In this document: in pieces, positions 7,812-16,064 of the stretch
How the letters are laid out: each line of letters starts with the position of its first letter
Position numbering within the stretch: position 1 is the stretch's first letter
Source: JAAYUK01 sp964392915
GTDB taxonomy: Bacteria; Nitrospirota; Thermodesulfovibrionia; Thermodesulfovibrionales; Dissulfurispiraceae
NCBI GenBank assembly: GCA_964392915.1
Contig: CAYMRS010000041.1
Coordinates: 1 to 22,390, forward strand
DNA: 22,390 nucleotides
Direction of reading: 5' to 3'
Translations under genes and position numbers: made by a program
Notes under the pieces: model-generated
What the model was told of the DNA's origin: nothing
The model's database searches: none
What the model saw: only the letters and a program-made list of their open reading frames with translations

Positions 7812-9566
7812 TTATTTCAGATGGAGAATCAGCCCTGATTTGTCTTTCTGAACCTGAACCTTTGCGGACTTCAGGAGTTCAAGCCTTACCACCTGCCCGC
7901 CTTTGCCGTCCGCATCAACAACAACGTCACCGATATAGGCCGAGCTGAGCCGCAGCGGAACGGGCATCGAATTTGTCGCGGGCGACAGCTTCACGAGTAT
8001 CCACTTTGTTCCGTCACGGGAAACAGTGGATACCGAATATTTCACGGTTTTTGTCGAACTCAGCGACAATGTGACCCGCTTTTTTGCATCATTCGCAATC
8101 ACGGCGCTCAGTTCAGAAGCCAAAGCTCCTTTTGTTTTCTTTGTCTTGGCAGTTTTCTTCATTGCCGGTTTGCCCTCGGGGACAGCCGCGGCTTTCACTG
8201 TCGCTGACTGTTTCTCGGACTGCGCGAGGCGCTTTTTGACCGCCGGAGGCAGGGATGTCCTGTCAGGCGCGTCTGCCGCAACGGCGCTAATGCTGAAGGA
8301 TTCAGACTTGTTATACTGAACATCCACAACAGCAGTACCGTTCACGAACTCCGTCGCGGGAATCCGGCCCGGTGTAAGCTTGCCGGTGCCGGTCGCGGTG
8401 AGGAGCACATCAGGTCCAATGGTGTTGTAATTCCTGATTACCGCATTGTTCTGATTGAAAACTGTTACCTTCACCTTGAACCGCTGCCCGGCAATTGCTG
8501 ATTCCGGCGTCGTTACATCGTAACGGCTTGGAACAGGCCTGATAATGCGGATCATGTCGCTCTTGCTGCTTATCTTTCTGCTGATTTCGGTCGCTATGAT
8601 TTGCATTTCTTCAGGCGCATCGTAACGAAGTTGTATGCGCGCCTGACCGTTCTGGAACTCGAATGCGAGTATCGTCGAAGGGAAAGGCTTAAGGCTTCCC
8701 GTGGTGCTGAGGGTTACGCCGCTGCCGCTTGCAGTATAATTTCTCACGAGGTTGTTGTTGACGTCGAGTGCTACGATAGCGACTTCGAACGGCTCGCCGG
8801 CAATCGATTCGCGCGGGGTAATAACCCGGAAAGCGGAAAGGGCACCATTCGTGACTTCAATGCGTTCGCTTGCGCCGCTCACGCCGGAAATGAGGTCCTT
8901 GACCTCCAGTACAACCGAACCAACTTTGTCAGACGCAAGCGTGATGACACACACGCCTTGGCTGAAGTCCGGCATAGCCTGATTCACGATACGGGGTTCG
9001 GTGTCGCCTTTGAACAGCACATTCAGGTTTTTCCCCTGAATTGGCGTAACTGCAAGATTGCCAAAGGCATCAACCGCAGAGATGCGGACATCAAATTTCT
9101 CACCGGCACCCGTGATGCGAGGAGCACTGACGCGAAATGCGGCAGGCTTGGCAGCCACGATACGGACTTCTCTGCTCAGGAGCGCAATCGGGCTGGCGCT
9201 TTCAAACACAGAAATACTGACGGTTTCCGCGGCATTGTCACGCACAGTAAATTGAAACATTCCGTTCTTGAAAGAGGTTGCACGGAACGCGAGCGGATTC
9301 AGGGTTGCAGCCCCGGTTGCGGCAACGCGGTATTCGGTATTGAGTTCATTGAAGTTCGTGATTATGTTGTTGTAAGCGTCTACTGCCTGAAGCTGCAGCG
9401 CAGCACTTTCCCCCGCGATGATGCTGTCTGGCGAGATGAGGTTAAAGTGGCTGAATTTGCCGGGCTTTATGCTGATTTCAGCGGCCCCCGCAATGACCGG
9501 AAGCAACGCTACTATCGCAATGAGAGCCATGAGGCGTGCCAGCCGACGCACTCCACTTTGTACCAT
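7812..9566 (-). CDS. Secreted protein with four Ig-like repeats and an AMIN-like C-terminus
   Basis: The product has 584 residues from the ATG at 9566, chosen for its AGGGGG ribosome site six bases upstream and for the clean signal peptide it starts (RRLARLMALIAIVALLPVIAGAAE, split as a basic segment then a hydrophobic core). Longer in-frame starts reach 9638. Four repeats of about 100 residues begin near 38, 142, 244 and 347. Each shows F-x-V/L-x-x-P, then AGE-x-F-x-V and a D-x-x-N-N/G-N-L segment, like bacterial Ig-like modules. A Lys/Ala-rich linker (about 444-480) leads to a C-terminal domain of about 100 beta-rich residues resembling AMIN, a domain found in amidases and secretins and linked to peptidoglycan localisation. 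Export to the periplasm or surface is likely; the function is unknown. Confidence 0.7.
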   Translation of the reverse strand: MVQSGVRRLARLMALIAIVALLPVIAGAAEISIKPGKFSHFNLISPDSIIAGESAALQLQAVDAYNNIITNFNELNTEYRVAATGAATLNPLAFRATSFKNGMFQFTVRDNAAETVSISVFESASPIALLSREVRIVAAKPAAFRVSAPRITGAGEKFDVRISAVDAFGNLAVTPIQGKNLNVLFKGDTEPRIVNQAMPDFSQGVCVITLASDKVGSVVLEVKDLISGVSGASERIEVTNGALSAFRVITPRESIAGEPFEVAIVALDVNNNLVRNYTASGSGVTLSTTGSLKPFPSTILAFEFQNGQARIQLRYDAPEEMQIIATEISRKISSKSDMIRIIRPVPSRYDVTTPESAIAGQRFKVKVTVFNQNNAVIRNYNTIGPDVLLTATGTGKLTPGRIPATEFVNGTAVVDVQYNKSESFSISAVAADAPDRTSLPPAVKKRLAQSEKQSATVKAAAVPEGKPAMKKTAKTKKTKGALASELSAVIANDAKKRVTLSLSSTKTVKYSVSTVSRDGTKWILVKLSPATNSMPVPLRLSSAYIGDVVVDADGKGGQVVRLELLKSAKVQVQKDKSGLILHLK

Positions 9567-9680
9567 ACCGTACCCCCTGTAACAAGCATATCTGAAATAT
9601 CTCATTTCGGATCCCATCATGGGTGCCGTTTTCCTCAAGAAGCAGTTGAAGTGCGGCTTTCTGCGAATATAAATATCTCG

Positions 9681-9709
9681 ATTATAGTAGCATAAGCTGT
9701 TGGTGTTTA
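9681..9709 (-). promoter_or_regulatory. Probable promoter of the Ig/AMIN gene
   Basis: On the minus strand a perfect TATAAT (plus-strand 9681-9686) lies 17 bp downstream of TAAACA (9704-9709), a four-of-six match to the -35 consensus. The predicted start is near 9674, giving a leader of about 108 nt to the ATG at 9566. Confidence 0.45.
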
Positions 9710-9902
9710 CCAGTTTTTTAGCGGCTGCGCAGGCTGTTTCCGCATATTTTTTCTTATAAAACTATTTATTTTCCGCATAGCAGCCGCTCTAAAATGGCCA
9801 GCCCAAAGATACCGCCACGCTTTCTGTAGGGGCTGTTCCTCAGAATGAGGCAGCGGTGCGAGGTCGGCTTTTTCCGGGGGGGGGCAAGACAACAGCAACT
9901 GC

Positions 9903-9932
9903 TTGATGATAAACTGCTTTTTCTGGTACTAT
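9903..9932 (+). promoter_or_regulatory. Possible mreB operon promoter (extended -10)
   Basis: TTGATG (9903-9908) and TACTAT (9927-9932) are 18 bp apart, and TGG directly before the -10 box gives an extended -10 element. Transcription would start near 9939 and produce a leader of about 250 nt carrying the stem-loop at 10083-10127. The -10 hexamer itself is only four of six, so this is tentative. Confidence 0.35.
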
Positions 9933-10082
9933 GTTGAAGCCTTTAAGGATAAATGGAAGGTGGTCTTCTGCTGAGAGTGCTTGAAAATGCGCTCGATCTG
10001 GTCATTTTTCTGACTGCGCTAAATAAACGATCCCTCATGCAGGTGTTTTGGACAGGCTTAGATAATAATCAGTTGCGGCTTA

Positions 10083-10127
10083 GTCGAGGATTCGGAATGC
10101 GGGCTGTATCGCATTCCGATATTCGAC
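10083..10127 (+). other. Large stem-loop in the mreB 5' leader
   Basis: CGGAATGCG (10093-10101) pairs perfectly with CGCATTCCG (10110-10118) around an 8-base loop. Below it, after an internal loop of five and four bases, GTCGA (10083-10087) pairs with TCGAC (10123-10127). This gives 14 base pairs in a 45-nt element, 63 nt before the mreB start. No T-run follows, so it is not a standard terminator. Confidence 0.55.
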
Positions 10128-10190
10128 TGGCTGCCCAGCGGCGGCATCACCGGAACAGCAAGGCAACAACTGAATTTCAGGAGGCATTAC

Positions 10191-11222
10191 GTGTTTTTTC
10201 AGAATCTTTTAGGACTGTTTTCCAATGATCTGGCGATAGACCTCGGCACGGCGAATACACTCGTGTACATCAAGGGGAAGGGCATTATCTGCAGCGAGCC
10301 TTCGGTGGTTGTGCTTCGGCGGGACAACCGGAAAACGGTGGCGGTCGGCAGCGAAGCGAAGGATATGCTTGGCAAGACTCCGGGCAATATCATGACTATC
10401 CGTCCGATGAAAGACGGCGTCATTGCTGACTTTGACGCGACCGAAGAAATGCTCAAATATTTTATTGCGAAGGCGCATAACCGAAAGAGCTTTATCTCGC
10501 CGCGTGTAATCATCGGCGTGCCGTCGGCGATTACCCAGGTAGAGCAGCGCGCGGTCAGGGACGCGGCGCGCGCGTCCGGTGCGCGCGAGGTCTATCTTAT
10601 CGAAGAGCCGATGGCTGCCGCGGTGGGCGTCGGGCTCCCGGTCGGTGAACCGACCGGCAACATGATTGTCGACATCGGCGGCGGCACTACCGACGTTGCC
10701 GTCATATCGCTCGATGGCATCGTATATAGCAAGGCAGTGCGCGTCGGCGGCGACAAGATGGATGACGCGATTATGGCCTATATAAAACGAAAATATAATC
10801 TCATGATCGGCGAGCGCACCGCAGAAGAGATCAAGAACAAACTAGGGTCTGCCTATCCGACCGGCCGCACGGAACCTATGGAGATCAAAGGCCGCGACCT
10901 GATTTCCGGCATCCCGAAAGCAATTAATATCACGGAGGAAGAGGTGCGGGAAGCGCTCATGGAGAACGTCAGCATAATTCTCGATACCATCAAGGTCACG
11001 CTCGAAAACACCCCGCCGGAACTCGCTGCGGACATCTATGACAAAGGCATTGTCCTCGCCGGCGGCGGAGCTCTTTTGAAGGGTCTCGACATTCTGATTC
11101 GCGAACATACCGGCGTGCCGGTTGTTGTCCCCGATGACCCGCTGACCGCAGTTGTTCGGGGTTGCGGCATGATGCTCGACAAGATTGAGCTGCTTCGTAA
11201 AATTTCGCTCAGCACAAGTTAG
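10191..11222 (+). CDS. mreB: Rod shape-determining actin homologue MreB
   Basis: The 343-residue product is the actin-like ATPase that polymerises under the inner membrane and steers lateral wall synthesis. It has the phosphate-1 loop DLGTANT (17-23), EEPMAAAVGVGLPVG (138-152), phosphate-2 loop DIGGGTTD (161-168) and adenosine motif GIVLAGGGALLKGLD (286-300). Length matches the family. The N-terminal MFFQNLLGLFS is amphipathic and probably binds membrane. The GTG at 10191 has an ideal AGGAGG site at 10179-10184. It opens a five-gene elongasome operon, mreB-mreC-mreD-mrdA-rodA, in the classical order. Confidence 0.97.
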   Translation: MFFQNLLGLFSNDLAIDLGTANTLVYIKGKGIICSEPSVVVLRRDNRKTVAVGSEAKDMLGKTPGNIMTIRPMKDGVIADFDATEEMLKYFIAKAHNRKSFISPRVIIGVPSAITQVEQRAVRDAARASGAREVYLIEEPMAAAVGVGLPVGEPTGNMIVDIGGGTTDVAVISLDGIVYSKAVRVGGDKMDDAIMAYIKRKYNLMIGERTAEEIKNKLGSAYPTGRTEPMEIKGRDLISGIPKAINITEEEVREALMENVSIILDTIKVTLENTPPELAADIYDKGIVLAGGGALLKGLDILIREHTGVPVVVPDDPLTAVVRGCGMMLDKIELLRKISLSTS

Positions 11223-11229
11223 ACTGTTC

Positions 11230-12009
11230 ATGTGGAAGGCCAGAAAGCGGCTGCTTATCGCCTTGGCGCTCGTGCTGGTTCCGTTGCTGCTGCTCGCATA
11301 TCAGCACGGCCGTTCCGCGCCGGACTCGCGATCTGTCTTTGCGTTGCCGTTTGATGCGCTGAATGCGCTTCTGTCACAGACGGGGCGTTCGATCCATGAG
11401 TGGCGCACCGCTCTTGACGAAAACAGAAAGCTGAAGAGCGACGTCGTTCGTCTGCTGATCGAGCAGCAAAAGATTCAGGAACTTCTGAATGAAAACCGGC
11501 GTCTGAAAGAAATACTTGCCCTCAAACAATCGACGCGCGACCATCTTCTCTTTGCAAACGTTGTCGGACGCACTTACAACCGCTTGGTCACTGCAGTAGT
11601 GATTGACAAGGGAGAGCGGAATGGCATCAAAAAAGACATGGCGGTTGTGACCCCCCGCGGTCTCGTCGGAAAAGTGGTCGCGGTCAACGGAACCTTCTCG
11701 GAAGTTCTTCTCCTCCGCGACCCTTCTTTTTCGGCTGCAGTGCGCCTTCAGCAGAGCCGGCAGGAAGGAGTTGTTTCGGGAGCGGGCAGGAGATTGCTGA
11801 CGCTGAAGTATATTCCTCCCGAAGAGCCGGTGCCGGTTGGCGAGGTTGTCGTGACCTCAGGACTGGATGGCATATTCCCAGAAGGAATTCCGGTCGGCAC
11901 CATTGTGAGTGTCAATCGCGAAGCCGGCGGATTTTTCCAGGCCATCGATGTGCTGCCGTTCCAGGACGACGCGAAGGTTGAAGAAGCAGTACTCATGAGC
12001 TGGCGATAG
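11230..12009 (+). CDS. mreC: Rod shape-determining protein MreC
   Basis: The 259-residue product starts at the ATG at 11230, seven bases after the mreB stop; an upstream in-frame ATG at 11185 lies inside mreB and is unlikely. A basic N-terminus and one membrane segment (about 7-23, LLIALALVLVPLLLLAY) precede a coiled coil (about 55-100, with ENRKLKSDV and NENRRLKEILALK). A periplasmic beta domain then includes VVIDKGERNGIKKDMAVVTPRGLVG (split across about 135-160) and a VTSGLDGIFPEGIPVG segment. MreC links MreB to PBP2 and RodA in the periplasm. No clear ribosome site precedes it, so translation probably depends on coupling to mreB. Confidence 0.95.
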   Translation: MWKARKRLLIALALVLVPLLLLAYQHGRSAPDSRSVFALPFDALNALLSQTGRSIHEWRTALDENRKLKSDVVRLLIEQQKIQELLNENRRLKEILALKQSTRDHLLFANVVGRTYNRLVTAVVIDKGERNGIKKDMAVVTPRGLVGKVVAVNGTFSEVLLLRDPSFSAAVRLQQSRQEGVVSGAGRRLLTLKYIPPEEPVPVGEVVVTSGLDGIFPEGIPVGTIVSVNREAGGFFQAIDVLPFQDDAKVEEAVLMSWR

Positions 12010-12010
12010 C

Positions 12011-12514
12011 GTGAACCCACTGCTTTGGGCGTTTCTGTTCGGCGCGGCGTTTGTCGTGCAAGCGGTCTGCAGCACCGTCATCATCCCGCTGAACCTTACG
12101 GTCGTTCTTGTCGCGCTCTTCGGGCGTGCGGCAGCCCATCACTATACGGCACAGCTCGGATTTTCCGGAGTGCGAAGCGAGTTCGTTGCCGCGGGGTTCG
12201 GGATGTTTGCCGGCCTGACTGAAGATCTTATTTCGGGTGCGCTTGTCGGCTCCGGAATGCTCAGTAAGGGACTGACCGGATTTTTTTCCGCCATAATCTT
12301 CAGTGATGTGCTGTTTCGGTGGACACCGGTTTTCGGCGCGGCAACCATGATCGCGTTTACTCTTCTGGACTGGCTCTGCCTGCTCGGCGCACGCGCCTTT
12401 TTTGCGTCAAGCCCTGTCATGCCGGGCTCGATGATGCAGGCGGTTTTATTGCAGACTGTCATGAATGCCATGCTCGGCATGGTCTTCAGGCCCAGGCGTC
12501 TCGGGATTGCTTAA
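12011..12514 (+). CDS. mreD: Rod shape-determining membrane protein MreD
   Basis: The 167-residue product is very hydrophobic, with about five membrane segments and a short basic C-terminus (RPRRLG). Sequence conservation in MreD is low, so the call rests on size, topology and its place between mreC and the PBP2 gene. The GTG start at 12011 lies one base past the mreC stop. MreD is an inner-membrane partner of MreC in the elongasome. Confidence 0.9.
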   Translation: MNPLLWAFLFGAAFVVQAVCSTVIIPLNLTVVLVALFGRAAAHHYTAQLGFSGVRSEFVAAGFGMFAGLTEDLISGALVGSGMLSKGLTGFFSAIIFSDVLFRWTPVFGAATMIAFTLLDWLCLLGARAFFASSPVMPGSMMQAVLLQTVMNAMLGMVFRPRRLGIA

Positions 12515-12523
12515 GGAGGCCGC

Positions 12524-14311
12524 GTGTATTTTCGTGTCGTTCAGGTAGGTCTCCTACTCATCGGCCTGGTCTTTGCCATTCTTCTTTTCCGGCTTTTTCA
12601 GCTGCAGGTCTTTGATGGGGAGCGCTATCAACGGCTCGCTGAAGAAAACCGCTTTCGCATTATCAGGATTCCGGCACCGCGCGGAATTATCTACGACCGG
12701 AACGGCATCCCGCTTGTTGAGAACATTCCGAACTTCAGTGTATCAATCATGCCGGAAAATGTGAACGCGCTCGACATGAAGTCGCTCGCGAAGCTGCTTA
12801 GCATTGAACTGCCCGAACTGGAAGAAAAGCTGCTGAGGAAAGACAGAAGCCCCTTTGTCCCGGTCAACCTCAGGCAGGGCCTCGACTTCAGCGAGGTCGC
12901 CCGCATTGAGGCCCGCAAGTCTGAGTTCCCGGGGCTTTTTATCGAAACCGAAATCGGCCGGGAGTATCCGCTCGGCAAGGTTGCCGCTCATCTGGTTGGA
13001 TATCTCGGTCGCATTGCGCAGGGGCAGGCAAACAACCCTGACTTCATGAATCTTCCTGCTGACGCGATGATAGGGCAGTGGGGTGTCGAGAAGCTCTATG
13101 ATGCCCAACTGCGCGGCACGGCAGGCGAGCGTGTTATCGAAGTGAACGCGCTCGGCCGCGAGTTGCGGCTGATCCGTCAACGTGTTCCGGTCGTCGGCAA
13201 GGAAGTGCATTTGAGTATTGACATCAGCATCCAGAAGGCGATTGAACATTCCTTCGGAGAAAAGGCGGGGGCTCTCATCGCCCTGAATCCGCAGACCGGG
13301 GAAGTGCTTGCTCTTGAGAGCTTCCCCTCATTTGACCCGAATGTTTTCGCGCAGGGTATAAGTGCCGCTGACTGGAAGTCGCTCATGGAGAATAAAAAGA
13401 GGCCCATGTTGAATCGGGTTCTGCAGAGCCAGTATCCCCCGGGATCGACCTTCAAGATTGTGACCGCGATTGCCGCGATTGAAGAAAAGGTGATTGACCC
13501 CGCGACTCGTATAACCTGCACCGGCGGCATTTCACATGGCAGCCACACCTTCGGCTGCTGGAAGAAGGGCGGACATGGAGCTGTGGATATGCATGCCGCG
13601 ATAGTGCATTCGTGCGACGTCTATTTTTACGAGATTGGAAAGCGGCTCGGCATCGACAAGATTCACAAGTATGCGGTTGCCTTCGGTCTCGGAAAGGAGA
13701 CCGGACTGGGATTGATTCAGGAACGTCCCGGACTGATGCCGAATACCGAATGGAAAAAGGAAAAACGGAAAATCCCGTGGTATCTCGGCGATACCTATAT
13801 TTCATCGATCGGCCAGGGCGCGGTCACGACCACTCCCATTCAGATGGCGCAGGTCATGGCATCTCTTGCCAACGGCGGAAAAATCTACAAGCCGACACTT
13901 ATCAAGGGAACCTATGAACCGGTTGCAACTGTCGATTTACAGCCCGATACGATTCGGCGGATTCGCGCGGCTCTTCATGATGTCGTTGCTGGAGGGACCG
14001 GGAAAAACGCCATGTCGGCGCTGGTGCCGGTAGGCGGCAAGACAGGCACCGTGCAGGTCGTAAGCAAGAGCAGCGGGCTGACCGGAGAAAAATATATGGA
14101 CCATGCATGGTTTGTCGCGTTTGCACCGATCGACAACCCGGAAATTGCCCTCGCGGTATTTGTGGAGCACGGCGGCGGCGGCGGAGCAGTGGCGGCGCCG
14201 ATAGCGAAAACCGCCATTGATGCCTATTTCGGTCCGCGCAAACGCTCCGCCGATCTTCAAAGCTCAAAGAAGCCCGGCCAGGAGAGTCAGCAGGAGGAAC
14301 CCGGTGATTAA
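12524..14311 (+). CDS. mrdA: Penicillin-binding protein 2 (elongation transpeptidase)
   Basis: This 595-residue class B penicillin-binding protein crosslinks peptidoglycan during cylindrical growth. One N-terminal membrane segment (about 5-27) precedes a dimerisation/pedestal region with PAPRGIIYDRNG (50-61). The transpeptidase domain holds the three catalytic motifs: STFK with S308 and K311, SCD (363-365) in the SxN position, and KTG (506-508). SCD rather than SxN is common in PBP2. The C-terminal tail is Gln/Glu/Lys-rich. The GTG at 12524 follows a strong AAGGAGG. The gene overlaps the start of rodA by 8 bp, fitting the PBP2-RodA polymerase/crosslinker pair. Confidence 0.95.
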   Translation: MYFRVVQVGLLLIGLVFAILLFRLFQLQVFDGERYQRLAEENRFRIIRIPAPRGIIYDRNGIPLVENIPNFSVSIMPENVNALDMKSLAKLLSIELPELEEKLLRKDRSPFVPVNLRQGLDFSEVARIEARKSEFPGLFIETEIGREYPLGKVAAHLVGYLGRIAQGQANNPDFMNLPADAMIGQWGVEKLYDAQLRGTAGERVIEVNALGRELRLIRQRVPVVGKEVHLSIDISIQKAIEHSFGEKAGALIALNPQTGEVLALESFPSFDPNVFAQGISAADWKSLMENKKRPMLNRVLQSQYPPGSTFKIVTAIAAIEEKVIDPATRITCTGGISHGSHTFGCWKKGGHGAVDMHAAIVHSCDVYFYEIGKRLGIDKIHKYAVAFGLGKETGLGLIQERPGLMPNTEWKKEKRKIPWYLGDTYISSIGQGAVTTTPIQMAQVMASLANGGKIYKPTLIKGTYEPVATVDLQPDTIRRIRAALHDVVAGGTGKNAMSALVPVGGKTGTVQVVSKSSGLTGEKYMDHAWFVAFAPIDNPEIALAVFVEHGGGGGAVAAPIAKTAIDAYFGPRKRSADLQSSKKPGQESQQEEPGD

Positions 14312-15440
14312 GATTGATCGCCGGCTGATAAAGAGCTTTGACTGGCTCACCTTCGGAATTATTGTGACGCTCACGATTATAGGAATCTTCACCATGGCGA
14401 GCGCAACGCGGCCGGCAATCGAGGGGGCGGACCGTCCGGACTTTTATCTCAAACAGATTGTCTGGCTTGGGGTGAGCATATTCGCGCTCTTTATTATTGT
14501 GGCGTTTGACTACGTTTGGCTGCAGCGCTTTGCGTACGTTTTCTACGGTATTGGAATTGTCCTCCTTCTCATTGTTCTTGTTGCGGGAAAATCGAGTCTC
14601 GGCGCGCAGCGCTGGATCAGCCTTGGCCCGATTGCTTTTCAGCCGTCGGAGTTCTTCCGCATTGCCTTTATCGTGTCCTTCTCCGCGTACCTGACGAGCG
14701 GCGTTGCGGGAGGGCTTGGCCGGCTTACCTGGCGGGGCGTCTTCTTTTTTGCTGTTCTGCCGATGGTCCTTATTATTAAACAGCCCGACCTCGGCACCGC
14801 AATTCTGCTGCTTTCTCTTTTTGTGACGCTCTGCCTCGTGAAGGGGCTGAGCCGCAAGCTCATAGCCGTGGTTCTGGTGCTTGGCATCATTGCGCTGCCG
14901 TTTTTCGGACATATCTTCTGGGAAGGTCTGAAAGAGTATCAGAAAAACCGGCTGGTCGCTTTTCTTGACCCTGAGGTAGACCCGTCAGGCATCGGCTACC
15001 AGATTAACCAGTCGAAGATAACCATCGGTTCGGGCGGCTTTGCCGGCAAGGGATATATGCAGGGCACGCAGGGGCCTTTGCGGTTTTTGCCCGAAAAGCA
15101 TACCGATTTCATCTTTGCCGTCTTTGCCGAGGAGTGGGGGTTTCTCGGCAGTATCGTGCTGCTTTCGCTCTACCTCATGCTGTTTCTGCGGGGGCTCGAT
15201 ACGGCATTGAAGGCAAAGGATGATTATGGGCGGCTTGTTGCTACAGGCATTACCGCGATGTTTTTTGTGTATTTCACGGTGAACATCAGCATGACGCTCG
15301 GCATGATGCCGGTCGTCGGTGTTCCGCTTCCGTTCGTCAGTTACGGGGGCACGGCCCTGCTGAGCAACTTTATCGCTGCTGGCATTCTCATCTGTATCAG
15401 AACGCGGCGCTTAGAGCTGTTTTACCCCCATATATGGTAA
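14304..15440 (+). CDS. rodA: Rod shape-determining glycosyltransferase RodA (SEDS family)
   Basis: The 378-residue SEDS protein polymerises lipid II into glycan strands with PBP2. It has about ten membrane segments. Family motifs are QPDLGTAILLL, FLDPEVDPSGIGYQINQS, GFAGKGYMQGTQG, the catalytic-loop EKHTDFIFAVFAEEWGFLG with its conserved Asp, and PVVGVPLPFVSYGGTALL near the C-terminus. I chose the GTG at 14304, which follows AGGAGG (14292-14297) and begins MIKIDRRLIKSFDW; an open frame extends upstream to 14217 inside mrdA but gives an atypical N-terminus. It is the last gene of the operon. No convincing terminator follows. Confidence 0.95.
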   Translation: MIKIDRRLIKSFDWLTFGIIVTLTIIGIFTMASATRPAIEGADRPDFYLKQIVWLGVSIFALFIIVAFDYVWLQRFAYVFYGIGIVLLLIVLVAGKSSLGAQRWISLGPIAFQPSEFFRIAFIVSFSAYLTSGVAGGLGRLTWRGVFFFAVLPMVLIIKQPDLGTAILLLSLFVTLCLVKGLSRKLIAVVLVLGIIALPFFGHIFWEGLKEYQKNRLVAFLDPEVDPSGIGYQINQSKITIGSGGFAGKGYMQGTQGPLRFLPEKHTDFIFAVFAEEWGFLGSIVLLSLYLMLFLRGLDTALKAKDDYGRLVATGITAMFFVYFTVNISMTLGMMPVVGVPLPFVSYGGTALLSNFIAAGILICIRTRRLELFYPHIW

Positions 15441-15596
15441 ATTACTAATCAGCATTCAGGGGTTGGGCTATTGGATATGATGCCTCTATCTATTATCGTC
15501 GGCGCCCAGAGTCCGAAAGAAAAATGAACATGGAGAGATGCCTGTTCCTGACCACTGAACTGTAAATATTGAATTCTGTTTTTTTTGGAGGGTATC

Positions 15597-16058
15597 ATGA
15601 AAATTATAGAAGGGGATCTGCAGGCGAAAGGACTGAAATTCGGCATTGTCGTCAGTCGGTTCAACGACTTCATTACCGCAAAACTTCTTGACGGCGCACT
15701 GGACGCATTGATCCGCCATGGTGCAAATGATGACGATATCGAATTGGTAAGGGTTCCGGGGGCATTTGAAATACCGCTGGTCGCAAAAAAGCTTGCGATG
15801 AGGGGCACATTCAACGCGGTTATTTGTCTCGGCACCGTAATCCGCGGAGCAACGCCTCATTTCGACTACGTTGCAGGCGAAGTCTCAAAGGGAATTGCCG
15901 TGGCATCTCTTGAGAGCGGAGTCCCCATAGCTTTTGGTGTTATAACAACCGACACTATTGAACAGGCGGTTGAGCGTGCCGGATCGAAATCCGGGAATAA
16001 GGGCTGGGATGCTGCTATTACGGCAATCGAGATGGCGCAAGTCATCAATCGCCTTTAG
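15597..16058 (+). CDS. ribH: 6,7-dimethyl-8-ribityllumazine synthase
   Basis: The 153-residue enzyme condenses 5-amino-6-ribitylamino-uracil with dihydroxybutanone phosphate, the penultimate step of riboflavin synthesis. Motifs are SRFND (20-24), the ribityl-binding GAFEIP (55-60), GTVIRGATPHFDYV with catalytic H88, and GVITTDTIEQAVERAG followed by GNKGWDAA for phosphate binding. The length is that of the icosahedral-type enzymes. The ATG at 15597 has a GGAGGG site. The 156-bp gap after rodA makes it the likely start of a new unit with nusB; I see no FMN riboswitch signature there. No other rib genes are in the window. Confidence 0.96.
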   Translation: MKIIEGDLQAKGLKFGIVVSRFNDFITAKLLDGALDALIRHGANDDDIELVRVPGAFEIPLVAKKLAMRGTFNAVICLGTVIRGATPHFDYVAGEVSKGIAVASLESGVPIAFGVITTDTIEQAVERAGSKSGNKGWDAAITAIEMAQVINRL

Positions 16059-16064
16059 TCCTGC

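Larger units (their letters stand above)
9639..10190. other. Divergent intergenic region, no convincing gene
   Basis: This 552-bp gap separates the divergent Ig/AMIN and mreB genes. Short open frames cross it on both strands (9707-9898 minus, 9953-10228 plus), but none has a good start site or a recognisable product. It contains promoter-like boxes for both sides, 9-bp inverted repeats at 9720-9728 and 9780-9788, a 10-bp direct repeat (TTTCCGCATA at 9737-9746 and 9770-9779), a bulged stem-loop at 9832-9854, a run of nine G at 9876-9884 and a large stem-loop at 10083-10127. Confidence 0.6.

Noticed and set aside
9707..9898. 63-codon minus-strand frame starting at the poly-C tract
   Set aside because: It has a TTG start, no ribosome site and no recognised family, and its 3' part overlaps the inverted and direct repeats. 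It is kept only as part of the intergenic description.
9953..10228. 91-codon plus-strand frame overlapping the mreB start
   Set aside because: Its ribosome site is too close to the ATG, it runs through the 10083-10127 stem-loop and into mreB, and the product resembles no family I know.
15422..15438. TTACC/GGTAA inverted repeat at the rodA stop codon as a terminator
   Set aside because: The stem is short and AT-rich, overlaps the coding end, and no T-run follows.
15441..15596. FMN riboswitch before ribH
   Set aside because: I do not see the conserved FMN-aptamer stretches or the multi-stem junction in this 156-bp gap.
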